From the NCBI RefSeq assembly GCF_004116385.1, contig NZ_PEIB01000020.1, positions 16,304 through 80,303 on the forward strand: a stretch of DNA of 64,000 nucleotides, written 5' to 3'. The notes under the pieces were generated by a model. It was not told where the DNA came from and made no database searches. It saw nothing but the letters and a program-made list of their open reading frames with translations. Origin of the DNA: Veronia nyctiphanis. GTDB taxonomy: Bacteria; Pseudomonadota; Gammaproteobacteria; Enterobacterales; Vibrionaceae. Every line of letters begins with the position of its first letter. The stretch's first letter is position 1. This document shows positions 55,252 through 64,000 of the stretch, piece after piece. Both the position numbers and the translations under genes were made by a program.

Positions 55252-56621
55252 TTCGCTGCCTCCTCAATAGCAACAACAACCTCAGACATTTTCATTCCGT
55301 TGGCACCCTTCACCAATACAGAAACCTGTTTTTTTATTTTCATGAGCTCTACTACATGCGCAATCAGCGCACCTTTATCATCAAAATGTTTACCGTTGCA
55401 CAGATCGCTAATAACCCTGCTTTCAGGGCCATAAGTAATCACTGTTTCGATACCTGATTCAGCGGTGTATTCCGCAACGTCGCGATGGACACTTTTACTG
55501 TGTTCACCCATTTCTGCCATGTCGGCGAGGATGATCACCTTGTCACCATCGAAACTTGCAAGTAAATCGACTGCGGCTTTCATTGCGGCAAGGCTGGCAT
55601 TGTAGCTGTCATCAATCAGCCGCAAACCAGAGTGGGGAAAGCTCACCGCACCACGTCCTTTCACTGGTGCAACGTGCGAGAGACCTTGCTTCACGTCATC
55701 TATCGTTACGCCGGGAATACTGAGCGCAGCCGCTGCTGCCAGCAAAGCATTGGCAACATTGTGCTGCCCCGGCAATGAAAGCTGGATATCACACTCTCCC
55801 TGCGGCGATACCAAGCGAAAACGGAAGCATCCATCGTCGGTCGCAACAATATCACGGGCATGGAGATCAGCGGATAGGTCAGTCACAGAGGTTGTGAGCA
55901 AGCGCTTACCTTTAAAGTAACTTTGCCACTTTTCGCCGCCATGACTATCACAGTTAATAATCGCTGTATCATTTTCGGACAAGCCCGAGAAAATTTCGCC
56001 CTTGGCTTTCGCTACACCTTCAAGAGAGCCAAACCCTTCAAGATGGGCAGCAGCCAGATTAGTGACCAGCGCGATATCAGGTTTAACCAACGCAGTAGTA
56101 TAAGCTATTTCCCCAACGTGGTTAGCACCGAGCTCCATCACCGCAAACGTATGGTCTTCTTCAAGCCTCAATAGGGTTAGCGGAACGCCAATATCATTAT
56201 TGAAGTTACCGTGCGTAAACAGTGTTTTTCCTTTTGGCGACAAGATACTGGCCAGCATTTCTTTCACTGTTGTCTTGCCGCAACTCCCAGTCAATCCAAT
56301 CGTCAACGGGTTAACCTGCGATTTCACCCACGCTCCGATTTGCCCAAGGGCAATTCGGGTATCTTGAACAACAATCTGGGTGATATCAGCGTCTAACAGG
56401 CGTGATACCAGCAGAGCTGATGCGCCATTTTCAATGGCTTTGTCGGCAAAGTTGTGCGCATCATAAATATCGCCAACAATGGCAACGAAGAGTGCGCCCG
56501 AAGACAAGGTTCGCGTATCTGTAGACACGTGGTTTATCGTTCGATCTTCACCTCGTAGCTCTTCACCATGCAGTTCTCCAGAGACAATATTGGTTAGAGC
56601 ATGCAAGGAAACGGGGATCAT
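55248..56621 (-). CDS. murF: UDP-N-acetylmuramoyl-tripeptide-D-alanyl-D-alanine ligase
   Basis: Adds D-Ala-D-Ala to complete the pentapeptide; 457 residues. ATP-binding [12 protein letters not shown] (about 111-122), the [11 protein letters not shown] segment and [11 protein letters not shown] are typical of MurF. The start overlaps the murE stop. Confidence 0.97.
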   Translation of the reverse strand: MIPVSLHALTNIVSGELHGEELRGEDRTINHVSTDTRTLSSGALFVAIVGDIYDAHNFADKAIENGASALLVSRLLDADITQIVVQDTRIALGQIGAWVKSQVNPLTIGLTGSCGKTTVKEMLASILSPKGKTLFTHGNFNNDIGVPLTLLRLEEDHTFAVMELGANHVGEIAYTTALVKPDIALVTNLAAAHLEGFGSLEGVAKAKGEIFSGLSENDTAIINCDSHGGEKWQSYFKGKRLLTTSVTDLSADLHARDIVATDDGCFRFRLVSPQGECDIQLSLPGQHNVANALLAAAAALSIPGVTIDDVKQGLSHVAPVKGRGAVSFPHSGLRLIDDSYNASLAAMKAAVDLLASFDGDKVIILADMAEMGEHSKSVHRDVAEYTAESGIETVITYGPESRVISDLCNGKHFDDKGALIAHVVELMKIKKQVSVLVKGANGMKMSEVVVAIEEAAK

Positions 56622-58104
56622 GCCTCACCTCCCAGCAGTGCCGAAACGGTCTCACGGTCCGAATAATACACAGAGCCTGAGGCAAGCACCTGATAGTCTT
56701 CGTGTCCTTTGCCCGCAATTAAAATGACATCCTTTTCAGACGCATTCTCATAGGCAAAGTGGATAGCCTCTTTACGATCGTGAAGAACCACCGCAGCATC
56801 TGGGTTATCCATGCCGCCTAACATATCTTTAATAATTTGCTGAGGTGACTCAGAGCGCGGATTGTCATCGGTCAGAATCACTTTTTGAGCCATACGTTCA
56901 GCAATAGAAGCCATCATGGGCCGCTTACCCATATCTCTGTCACCGCCGCAACCACATATACACCACAGCTTTCCTTCTGTGTGGCGTTGCAGCGCTTCCA
57001 ACGCTTTTTCAAGTGCGTCGGGCGTATGCGCATAATCAACGACCATCAATGGTGAATCGGTTTTGCTGAATACTTCCATCCTGCCCGCCACCGCAGAGAG
57101 ATTTCCTACCGAGTCCAGTAAAACATCCATGGAGTAACCCAGCCCAAGCAATGTTGCCAAACTCAATAGGAGGTTTGATACGTTAAACTGCCCGACCAAA
57201 GCCGCTTTAAACTCGCCCTCGCCCCAACTTGAATCAAATTTTACGGTGACTCCGGATGTGCTGTAATCGACGTCAGTGAGCCAGAACTTTTTACCCGGGT
57301 GGGCGTCGACGGAAGCCATTTTGCAGCCCACAGCGATAGCGTCGGGCATATCCGCCAACCATTGATGGCCGACAGTGTCATCAGCGTTAATGACAGAAAC
57401 TGGGCAGCCGTAGTGCGTAAACAACATAAGTTTGGCTTCGGCGTACGCTTCCATCGTGCATGATAATCGAGATGATCGCGGCTTAAATTAGTAAAGATGG
57501 CCGCATCGAAATCAACAGCAGACACTCTGCCCTGCACAAGGCCATGAGAAGAAATTTCCATTGCCATGTGGGAGGCACCATCAGCCTGCACTTTGGCCAT
57601 CATTTGCTGAATCTCTATCGCGCTGCCTGTTGTATTCGTTGCCGTTTCAAGCGCATCCAGGAAACCATTTCCTGTCGTACCCATCACGGCACTCTTATTG
57701 CCCAGCAAGTTAAGCCACTGGGCCACTATCTGAGTAACCGTGGTTTTTCCATTGGTTCCTGTCACCCCAATCACACCCAAGCGTTTGCTGGGTGACTGAT
57801 AGAAGCGTGATGCGATCTCAGACAAACGGCTTTTCAGATAAGGCAAGGTGATAATAGGAATACCACTATCAAACTGATAGCTCGGCTGCTCGCCCGCTTC
57901 ACCGCCGTCAGCGATGACCGCAGACGCACCCGCTCGGATTGCATCAGGAATAAAGCGTCTTCCGTCGGTCGCGTGTCCTTGGACGGCGACAAACACATCG
58001 CCCGCTTTCAACGTGCGGTTATCCAGTGTCAAACCACTGATGCTGATTTCCGGCGCTTCCGGATACCATGGAGAAAGTAAATCTTTAAAACTCGTATTCG
58101 GCAT
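56618..58104 (-). CDS. murE: UDP-N-acetylmuramoylalanyl-D-glutamate-2,6-diaminopimelate ligase (one frameshift)
   Basis: Adds meso-diaminopimelate; 495 codons after restoring one base, equal to E. coli MurE. ATP-binding [12 protein letters not shown] and the meso-DAP-specific DNPR in LTDDNPRSE are present. The frame breaks at about 57459: GATTATCATGCACGATGG should be CATGGCACGATGG, giving [17 protein letters not shown]. The gene is essential, so a lost G is assumed. It follows ftsI by 13 nt. Confidence 0.95.
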
Positions 58105-58117
58105 CGACTTGCCTGTT

Positions 58118-59857
58118 CTAGTTGTTCACTTTATGCGCCGTTTGCAAACCTGCATCCGGTGCAATATTCAAAATCTGTAATGCGCTTTTCATGACTTCTG
58201 AAAAAACGGGCGCCGCCACTTGTCCACCATAGTACTGATCGCCCTGTGGCTCATTAATGACAACCACCATGGCAATACGCGGATTGCTGATCGGTGCCAC
58301 ACCTGCGGTGTAACCGATGTATTCGTCACTGTACCCGCCTGAGACTGCCACTTTTGCCGTACCTGTTTTCGCACCTACTCGGTAACCGTCTATTTTGGCT
58401 CGATGCGCACTGCCGCCCTTCTCGGTGACGGATTCCAGCATATCGAGAACAGTATCCGCATACTTTCTCGACACGACTTGCTTGCCCGGTACCACATCTT
58501 TTGTTTTGACTATTGAAAGCGGGCGATTCACGCCGCCACTGGCGAGAGTGGCATAAGCACGAGCAAGCTGAACAGGCGTGACTGACAGGCCGTAACCAAA
58601 CGACAGGGTTGCACGTTCAAAGTCAGACCAACGGCGGCGGGAAGGGAAAAGCCCTGAGGATTCGCCGACTAAATCAAGTCCGGAAAAATCGCCTAACCCC
58701 GTGCTGCTATAAAGCCCAAGCAAGGCTTCTACGGGCATCGCAAGTGAAAGCTTACTAACACCAATGTTGCTCGATTTTTTCAAGATTTGGCGAAGGTCGG
58801 CCTTGCCAACTTTCGATGTGTCGCGGACTCTTGCTCCACCAATTTGCATGAGACCCGAGCCAGTATCAATTACTGTGGAGGTATCAGCAACATGGTTTTC
58901 TAATGCAGCGAGGACGACAAAAGGTTTGACTGTGGAGCCGGGCTCAAAGACATCAGTGATTGCCCGGTTACGCATTTTGAACGTTTTCAGGTCATCTCGG
59001 TTATTCGGGTTGTAAGATGGCGCATTGACCATTGCCAGTACTTCGCCAGTATTCACATCCACCATCACTAACGAACCTGAACGCGCCCGATAATCAGCAA
59101 CAGCTTGTTTGATAGCACGGTAGGAAATGGCCTGCAGACGCTGATCGATACTCAGTCCAAGCGTCTTTCCATCCTGACCTTCTTTAAATGCGATGGTTTC
59201 CACCACACGTCCATAACGGTCCTTTCGGAATGTTTTCTTACCCGGCTCACTACTCAGCCATTTATCGTAACGGCTCTCAATACCTTCAAGGCCATGTCCA
59301 TCGATCCCCGTTACGCCAACAAGGTGCGCACTGACTTCGCCCGTTGGGTAAAAACGTCGAGATTCCATTTTCATTCCGATGCCGGGGAGTTTGAGGTTCT
59401 TGATGTAGGCCGTGACCGCAGGGCCAACTTGCCGCTGTAAATAGATAAAGCGTTTAGACTGGTTATCGGAAAGGCGTTTCAAGAGGCTATTTCTGTCTAA
59501 CTCGAGCACATCAGCCAGCGCGTGCCATTTTTCTTTGTCTGCCAAACCGCCGTGTTTGAAAATCTGTACTGGGTCGGCCCATACTGCCTTTACAGGAACG
59601 CTGACCGCCAACGATTCACCATTTCTGTCAGTGATCATGCCTCGGGCAGTCGGCAACGCTTTAACCCGCAGCGAACGCATATCGCCTTCCTGACGTAATT
59701 TGTCAGGCTCAATAACTTGTATGTAAGCGGCACGTGCAACCAAACCAGCCAGTGCCATCGCAATACAGGCACACACAAACACAAAGCGCCAGCGTATAAA
59801 AGCCGGCACTTTTTTGGTTATGTTTCTCTGCGCTGCAGGTTGCTTTTGCTTACTCAA
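58118..59857 (-). CDS. ftsI: septal transpeptidase FtsI (PBP3)
   Basis: Class B penicillin-binding protein of 579 residues: TM at about 23-45, PBP-dimer region, transpeptidase with SxxK in EPGSTVKPF (about 306-314), SSN (about 361) and KTGTAKV (about 494). It cross-links septal peptidoglycan with FtsW. Confidence 0.97.
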   Translation of the reverse strand: MSKQKQPAAQRNITKKVPAFIRWRFVFVCACIAMALAGLVARAAYIQVIEPDKLRQEGDMRSLRVKALPTARGMITDRNGESLAVSVPVKAVWADPVQIFKHGGLADKEKWHALADVLELDRNSLLKRLSDNQSKRFIYLQRQVGPAVTAYIKNLKLPGIGMKMESRRFYPTGEVSAHLVGVTGIDGHGLEGIESRYDKWLSSEPGKKTFRKDRYGRVVETIAFKEGQDGKTLGLSIDQRLQAISYRAIKQAVADYRARSGSLVMVDVNTGEVLAMVNAPSYNPNNRDDLKTFKMRNRAITDVFEPGSTVKPFVVLAALENHVADTSTVIDTGSGLMQIGGARVRDTSKVGKADLRQILKKSSNIGVSKLSLAMPVEALLGLYSSTGLGDFSGLDLVGESSGLFPSRRRWSDFERATLSFGYGLSVTPVQLARAYATLASGGVNRPLSIVKTKDVVPGKQVVSRKYADTVLDMLESVTEKGGSAHRAKIDGYRVGAKTGTAKVAVSGGYSDEYIGYTAGVAPISNPRIAMVVVINEPQGDQYYGGQVAAPVFSEVMKSALQILNIAPDAGLQTAHKVNN

Positions 59858-59870
59858 TTTTTGCTCACAA

Positions 59871-60170
59871 TCACTTCACTGTCTGTGCCGGCCTGACCAT
59901 GTCCAAGTCTTGTCTGGCGTGTGATTCGACTCTGCTGTGTTCCGAGAGTGCGTGTTCTTCTAGAATTAAGTTCCGCCATTCAACTTCCAATCTCTCCTGT
60001 TCGACCAACAGGTTGTCTTGATTGGCAATAGTGACCCGGGTAAGTTGGGTCACATACACAACGGCGAACGCCGATATCAACATCAACAACATCAGAATCA
60101 AAGGAACTCTCCCTACCGACGCGATGTCGTAGGCTATCTGACGTATAAGACCTGGTGATGATGTTTTCAT
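59871..60170 (-). CDS. ftsL: cell division protein FtsL
   Basis: A 99-residue bitopic protein: short cytoplasmic tail, TM at about 22-42 (RVPLILMLLMLISAFAVVYV), then a coiled-coil periplasmic part (LLVEQERLEVEWRNL). It acts with FtsB and FtsQ to activate FtsWI. Sequence is poorly conserved, so identity rests on topology, size and position between rsmH and ftsI. The start overlaps the rsmH stop by 1 nt. Confidence 0.93.
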   Translation of the reverse strand: MKTSSPGLIRQIAYDIASVGRVPLILMLLMLISAFAVVYVTQLTRVTIANQDNLLVEQERLEVEWRNLILEEHALSEHSRVESHARQDLDMVRPAQTVK

Positions 60171-61123
60171 TAGCTACCCAGCTTTTCCGCTACCCGAAGT
60201 ACCGAACTTCGCGAGCGTGTGTTGTCTGATACTTCACTGTCAGAGGGTTTGAGCGCCTTTCCAACAGGCTTTAAGTCTGGACTGCCCAACGCTTTGATCT
60301 GGTCTTCGGTCAAAGGCACGCCATGGGGAACATCTGGCCCTTTACTTTGTTTGCGAATGAAACGCTTCACCAATCGATCCTCCAACGAGTGGAAACTGAT
60401 GACCGACAAACGCCCCCCCTCCGCGAGTATGCCACTGGCACCTTGCAAAGCGGTTTCAATCTCTTCCAATTCACTGTTGATATAAATGCGAATCGCCTGA
60501 AAGCTTCGGGTCGCGGGGTGCTTTTTCTTCTCTTTAATCGGGGACACCGCTGAAATCAGATTCGCGAGATGAGAGGTACGAGTAAGTGGCTCTTTCTCCT
60601 CATCTTCGCGATGAGCAACAATGGCGCGGGCAATACGCTTGGCAAAACGTTCTTCGCCAAACACTTTCAATACCCATGCAATGTCGTCTGCACTTGCTGT
60701 TTCAAGCCATTCTGCTGCACTTACGCCAGATGTAGGGTCCATGCGCATATCAAGTGGCCCGTCGCGAAGAAAGCTAAAGCCACGTTCCGGATCATCAAGC
60801 TGTGGAGAAGATACACCGAGATCTAGCAATACGCCGTCAATTTTACCCACTAAACCAATCTCTTCAGCATATTGCGCAATACCAGAAAAAGGGCCGTGGA
60901 TAATGGTGAATCTGGGATCATCAATGGTTTTTGCTTCTTCAATAGCCTGCGGGTCGCGGTCAATGCTATAGAGGCGACCACTGTCACCGAGCCGGGATAA
61001 AATTTGACGGGTATGTCCGCCACGTCCGAAGGTCCCATCGATGTAAATACCGTTAGGCTTAATTGCGAGGCCATCAATAGATTCGTTCAAAAGAACGGAA
61101 ACGTGAGAAAACTGTTCTGACAT
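60170..61123 (-). CDS. rsmH: 16S rRNA (cytosine1402-N4)-methyltransferase
   Basis: A 317-residue SAM methyltransferase (MraW). N-terminal [18 protein letters not shown]-binding [11 protein letters not shown] (about 33-43), and [12 protein letters not shown] are conserved. ATG 61123 has AGGTGA 8 nt before it and is preferred to an ATG at 61135 that abuts mraZ. The window also holds rsmI, which methylates the 2'-O of the same nucleotide C1402. Confidence 0.97.
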   Translation of the reverse strand: MSEQFSHVSVLLNESIDGLAIKPNGIYIDGTFGRGGHTRQILSRLGDSGRLYSIDRDPQAIEEAKTIDDPRFTIIHGPFSGIAQYAEEIGLVGKIDGVLLDLGVSSPQLDDPERGFSFLRDGPLDMRMDPTSGVSAAEWLETASADDIAWVLKVFGEERFAKRIARAIVAHREDEEKEPLTRTSHLANLISAVSPIKEKKKHPATRSFQAIRIYINSELEEIETALQGASGILAEGGRLSVISFHSLEDRLVKRFIRKQSKGPDVPHGVPLTEDQIKALGSPDLKPVGKALKPSDSEVSDNTRSRSSVLRVAEKLGS

Positions 61124-61135
61124 AATATGTATCAC

Positions 61136-61594
61136 CTAAAGCGACAAGTCGCTGAGACGGTCATTGAATGATTCCGTCGCTTGGGTCTGAAGTTGAATAT
61201 CCTGATCGATCTGTTGTTGCCATTTTTCCTGCTGCCAGATTTCAAACTTATTAAGTTGTCCCACCAACATGGCTTTGCTATCGAGCCCGGCATAATCTCT
61301 CAATGTTGGCGCGAGCAGAAAGCGCCCTTGCGCATCCATTTCGCACTCAAACGCATGCCCCAGCAACAAACGCTGTAAGCGGCGTTCAACAGGGTTGAGA
61401 CTCGATAATTTAGACAGTTTTGCTTCAATACGTTCCCATTCAGGCAACGGATAAAGCAGCAGGCAGGGTAACTGGTGGTCTATGGTGCAGACAAAAACGC
61501 CATCACACTGCTCAGCGAGCTCTTCACGATATCGCTTAGGCAATGCCATTCGGCCTTTTGTATCAAGTGATATGGCGGTAACTCCCCTCAACAT
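61136..61594 (-). CDS. mraZ: transcriptional regulator MraZ
   Basis: A 152-residue protein with two SpoVT-AbrB domains ([17 protein letters not shown] at about 10-26 and [19 protein letters not shown] at about 86-104). It represses the dcw promoter in E. coli. First gene of the dcw cluster, with its own operator repeats upstream. Confidence 0.97.
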   Translation of the reverse strand: MLRGVTAISLDTKGRMALPKRYREELAEQCDGVFVCTIDHQLPCLLLYPLPEWERIEAKLSKLSSLNPVERRLQRLLLGHAFECEMDAQGRFLLAPTLRDYAGLDSKAMLVGQLNKFEIWQQEKWQQQIDQDIQLQTQATESFNDRLSDLSL

Positions 61595-61615
61595 ATCACC
61601 ATGACCCCTTTTTCA

Positions 61616-61650
61616 CCAATTTTACCCACTTTATTCCACTTATTCCCACT
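61616..61650. promoter_or_regulatory. MraZ operator repeats
   Basis: On the minus strand GTGGGAATAA, GTGGAATAAA and GTGGGTAAAA occur in succession with an exact 10-bp period, and a degenerate TTGGTG follows. MraZ is known to bind tandem GTGGG/TGGGN units spaced by 5 nt in the mraZ promoter. They lie 26-56 bp before the mraZ start. The rest of 61651-61847 shows no gene. Confidence 0.85.
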
Positions 61651-61847
61651 ATCAAAGTGTATGTATCAGGTAAAAGGAAAGTCAAGCGGGCCATTTTTAG
61701 ACTCGCCGCAACATACTGTGGAAAAAGTCGTTAATGTTCAGCCAGCTAAGAATCAGCAAAATTTACCGCCAAAAAAGAGCTGGCTAAGTGGCAGAAATAT
61801 CTCATATTTCCCTACAGATATTTTTATGACACTTTTTGAATAAATAA

Positions 61848-61878
61848 GAAAAAGGCGAGCTACCAGAGCTCGCCTTTA
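61848..61878 (-). terminator. terminator of rnpB
   Basis: On the minus strand AAAGGCGAGCT-CTGGT-AGCTCGCCTTTTTCTT: 8-bp GC-rich stem and T5, about 14 nt after the RNase P RNA 3' end. Confidence 0.92.
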
Positions 61879-61889
61879 TTCGGTGTTAG

Positions 61890-62271
<382 letters not shown>

Positions 62272-62340
62272 GGCGGCGGATTATATAGAAGATGTTAGCT
62301 GAGATCTACATCAAGTTTTAAGCGCTGAAAAGATGTGCGG

Positions 62341-63198
62341 TTAAAGGTGTTCCAAACCCCATTTGTAGAGCGCGTTCTTTTTGACTGAATACAGCTCCGC
62401 CGCAATGGCTGAGGCCTTTTTTAGCGGCAACTCTGCCGAGAGCAATTTCACAGCTCGCGTGGCCTCAACAGGTAAGTCTGACTTTTCTACGCGATGACCA
62501 GCCACCAGCAACACCATTTCTCCTCGTACCCGATTCGGGTCTTCTTTGAGCCACGGAATAAGTTCACCGAGTGTTGCACCATGTATGGTCTCGTAGGTTT
62601 TGGTCAGCTCCCTCGCCAATACAACGCGTCTTTCGCTACCTAAGACGGCATGCATATCGTCGAGCGCATCCATGATCCTGTGTGGAGATTCATAGAAGAT
62701 CATGGTTCGCGGGTCAGCAGCCAGTTCGGTGAATCTATCCTGACGACCTTTGCTTTTTGGTGGTAAAAACCCTTCAAAGCTGAAACGGTCTGAAGGCAAA
62801 CCAGATGCACTTAATGCGGTAATAATTGCACACGGGCCAGGCAGAGGCACAACCCTCACTCCAGCGGCCCTACAGCGGTGAACAAGGTGATATCCAGGGT
62901 CTGAAATCAATGGAGTGCCCGCATCAGAGACTAACGCGATTTTTTCACCGTTTTGCAATCGGGCGATCAAGCTGTCTGCTTTTTGCTGCTCATTGTGATC
63001 ATGAAGCGCGTAGGTTCTGGTTGTGATACCAAAGTGAGACAATAGCTTACCTGTGTGACGGGTATCTTCCGCAGCTATCAAATCAACCTGTGCTAAGACA
63101 GACAGCGCACGTTGGGTAATATCCCCAAGATTACCAATAGGTGTAGGCACGATATATAAAGTTGAGACGTCAACCACGGTCGAAGTTTCATCAGTCAT
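62341..63198 (-). CDS. rsmI: 16S rRNA (cytidine1402-2'-O)-methyltransferase
   Basis: A 285-residue tetrapyrrole-methylase-fold enzyme. [16 protein letters not shown] (about 13-28), [13 protein letters not shown] and [16 protein letters not shown] are the family blocks. Together with rsmH it fully modifies C1402 in the ribosomal P site. Divergent from lpoA with 55 bp between, as in E. coli. Confidence 0.96.
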   Translation of the reverse strand: MTDETSTVVDVSTLYIVPTPIGNLGDITQRALSVLAQVDLIAAEDTRHTGKLLSHFGITTRTYALHDHNEQQKADSLIARLQNGEKIALVSDAGTPLISDPGYHLVHRCRAAGVRVVPLPGPCAIITALSASGLPSDRFSFEGFLPPKSKGRQDRFTELAADPRTMIFYESPHRIMDALDDMHAVLGSERRVVLARELTKTYETIHGATLGELIPWLKEDPNRVRGEMVLLVAGHRVEKSDLPVEATRAVKLLSAELPLKKASAIAAELYSVKKNALYKWGLEHL

Positions 63199-63253
63199 TT
63201 GTTTCGGGACCTTTGGACGATTAATATAGAAGGTAATTTCTTACGGTCTGAAG

Positions 63254-64000
63254 ATGCTCATGCGTAAATTAACCTATAAGTGCAAAAGTGTATCACGAGT
63301 TGTTGTCTCTATCGCACTGGCAATGTTCCTGGCAGCCTGTGCAACGGCACCGGAAAAAAAACAAGTTTTGAAATATGATGTCACGGTGCCAGCTACCGAG
63401 TCGTCGACGTCCTACCTGCTAAAAGCAGAAAAGGCAGAACTGAATCAGAAAAATGATCTTTATTTACTGGCTTTAAAAGCACTCATTGCAGAAACAGAAT
63501 ATGCGCAGGCCGACCAAATCGCAGAGAAGCTTTCTGAATCTCTGCTTACGCCACTTCAGCGCTCAGAACTCCTGTTAAATCAAGCAGAGCTGGCAATTGC
63601 GAGAGACAAACTCGCGGTTGCACTTAATAAGCTGAATTTTAACCCTGTCTGGCAGCTCCCCGCTTCTCAAAACCAGCGCTATCATCTGATTAAAGCCAAG
63701 ATCTATGAGTCACTTGAGCAAAATACAGATGTAGTACGCTCACTGGTCGAAGCATCAAGTTACATGACAATCTACGAGCGACAAGCGATTTGGGAGCGCG
63801 TATGGCGTTTACTGGCCCCAATGCCACCTTTTGAAAGTGCACAGCTTGCTAAAAGCACCAACCCAGTCATGGTTGGCTGGGTTCAGGTCGTTGACCTGCT
63901 GAGAAGGAACAGCGGAAACACAGAGAAGCAACAAGACGCACTGGCACAATGGGGAGCACAAAACCCACAGCATCCTGCCGTCAGCTTTCTGAGTAACAAC
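63254..64000 (+). CDS. lpoA: penicillin-binding protein activator LpoA (partial, runs off the window)
   Basis: The frame is open to the last base, 249 codons. A lipoprotein signal peptide (VSIALAMFLAAC, lipobox LAAC, Cys about 36) is followed by the TPR-like helical N-domain of LpoA (YLLKAEKAELNQKNDLYLLA, PLQRSELLLNQAELAIA, ERVWRLL). LpoA activates PBP1A from the outer membrane. The 3' part, including the second domain, lies beyond the window. A second in-frame ATG at 63260 is an alternative start. Confidence 0.9.
   Translation, partial: MLMRKLTYKCKSVSRVVVSIALAMFLAACATAPEKKQVLKYDVTVPATESSTSYLLKAEKAELNQKNDLYLLALKALIAETEYAQADQIAEKLSESLLTPLQRSELLLNQAELAIARDKLAVALNKLNFNPVWQLPASQNQRYHLIKAKIYESLEQNTDVVRSLVEASSYMTIYERQAIWERVWRLLAPMPPFESAQLAKSTNPVMVGWVQVVDLLRRNSGNTEKQQDALAQWGAQNPQHPAVSFLSNN

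Noticed and set aside
45633..58104. ftsZ, murC and murE as true pseudogenes
   Set aside because: Essential single-copy genes; each is restored by one base and all domains are intact.

Overview
The window is a 64 kb piece of a gammaproteobacterial chromosome, almost certainly from the family Vibrionaceae. The evidence is the gene order (dksA-gluQ-pcnB-folK-panBC, can, hpt beside a LuxR/HapR-type TetR regulator, pdhR-aceEF-lpd, ampD-nadC-pilABCD-coaE-zapD-yacG, and a dcw cluster lacking ddl) together with the protein sequences. The genus cannot be fixed from sequence alone; an Enterovibrio/Grimontia-like member is only a guess. Most of the window is housekeeping. I see no insertion sequence, prophage, CRISPR array or tRNA gene.

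Layout. 0.1-5.2 kb (+): dksA, gluQ, pcnB, folK, panB, panC (stringent response, tRNA modification, RNA polyadenylation, folate, pantothenate). 5.3-13 kb: yadHG ABC exporter, carbonic anhydrase, hpt, the quorum-sensing regulator litR/hapR, and a ferric-iron importer fbpABC. 13-18.2 kb (-): glnK-amtB with a sigma-54 promoter and NtrC-like site, yacL and acnB. 18.4-25.2 kb: two closely related patatin-POTRA-beta-barrel outer-membrane proteins flank a chemoreceptor; this is the most accessory-looking part. 25.4-32.5 kb (-): pdhR-aceE-aceF-lpd. 32.7-40.4 kb: ampD, nadC, the type IV pilus genes pilABCD, coaE, zapD, yacG. 40.5-61.6 kb (-): mutT, secA, (dciA on +), lpxC and the complete dcw cell-division/peptidoglycan cluster from ftsZ back to mraZ. 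61.9-64 kb: rnpB (RNase P RNA), rsmI, and the start of lpoA, cut by the window end.

Two points dominate the reading. First, pcnB has no ATG/GTG/TTG at its conserved N-terminus; an AUC codon with a near-perfect Shine-Dalgarno sits exactly where E. coli uses its known AUU start. Second, thirteen single-base indels break eleven genes (amtB, acnB, both patatins, the chemoreceptor, aceF, pilD, dciA, ftsZ, murC, murE). Nearly all look like loss of one base, often from a short homopolymer, and several hit essential genes, so they are best read as consensus sequencing errors. I annotate these genes as whole CDSs and give the break points.

Regulatory signals include a PdhR operator, MraZ operator repeats with a 10-bp period, a sigma-54/NtrC promoter region, a LuxR-type box and possible Qrr pairing site before litR, many intrinsic terminators, a pdhR-aceE hairpin, and a 62-nt three-way-junction fold between aceF and lpd that is not a terminator and that I cannot assign to a known family.
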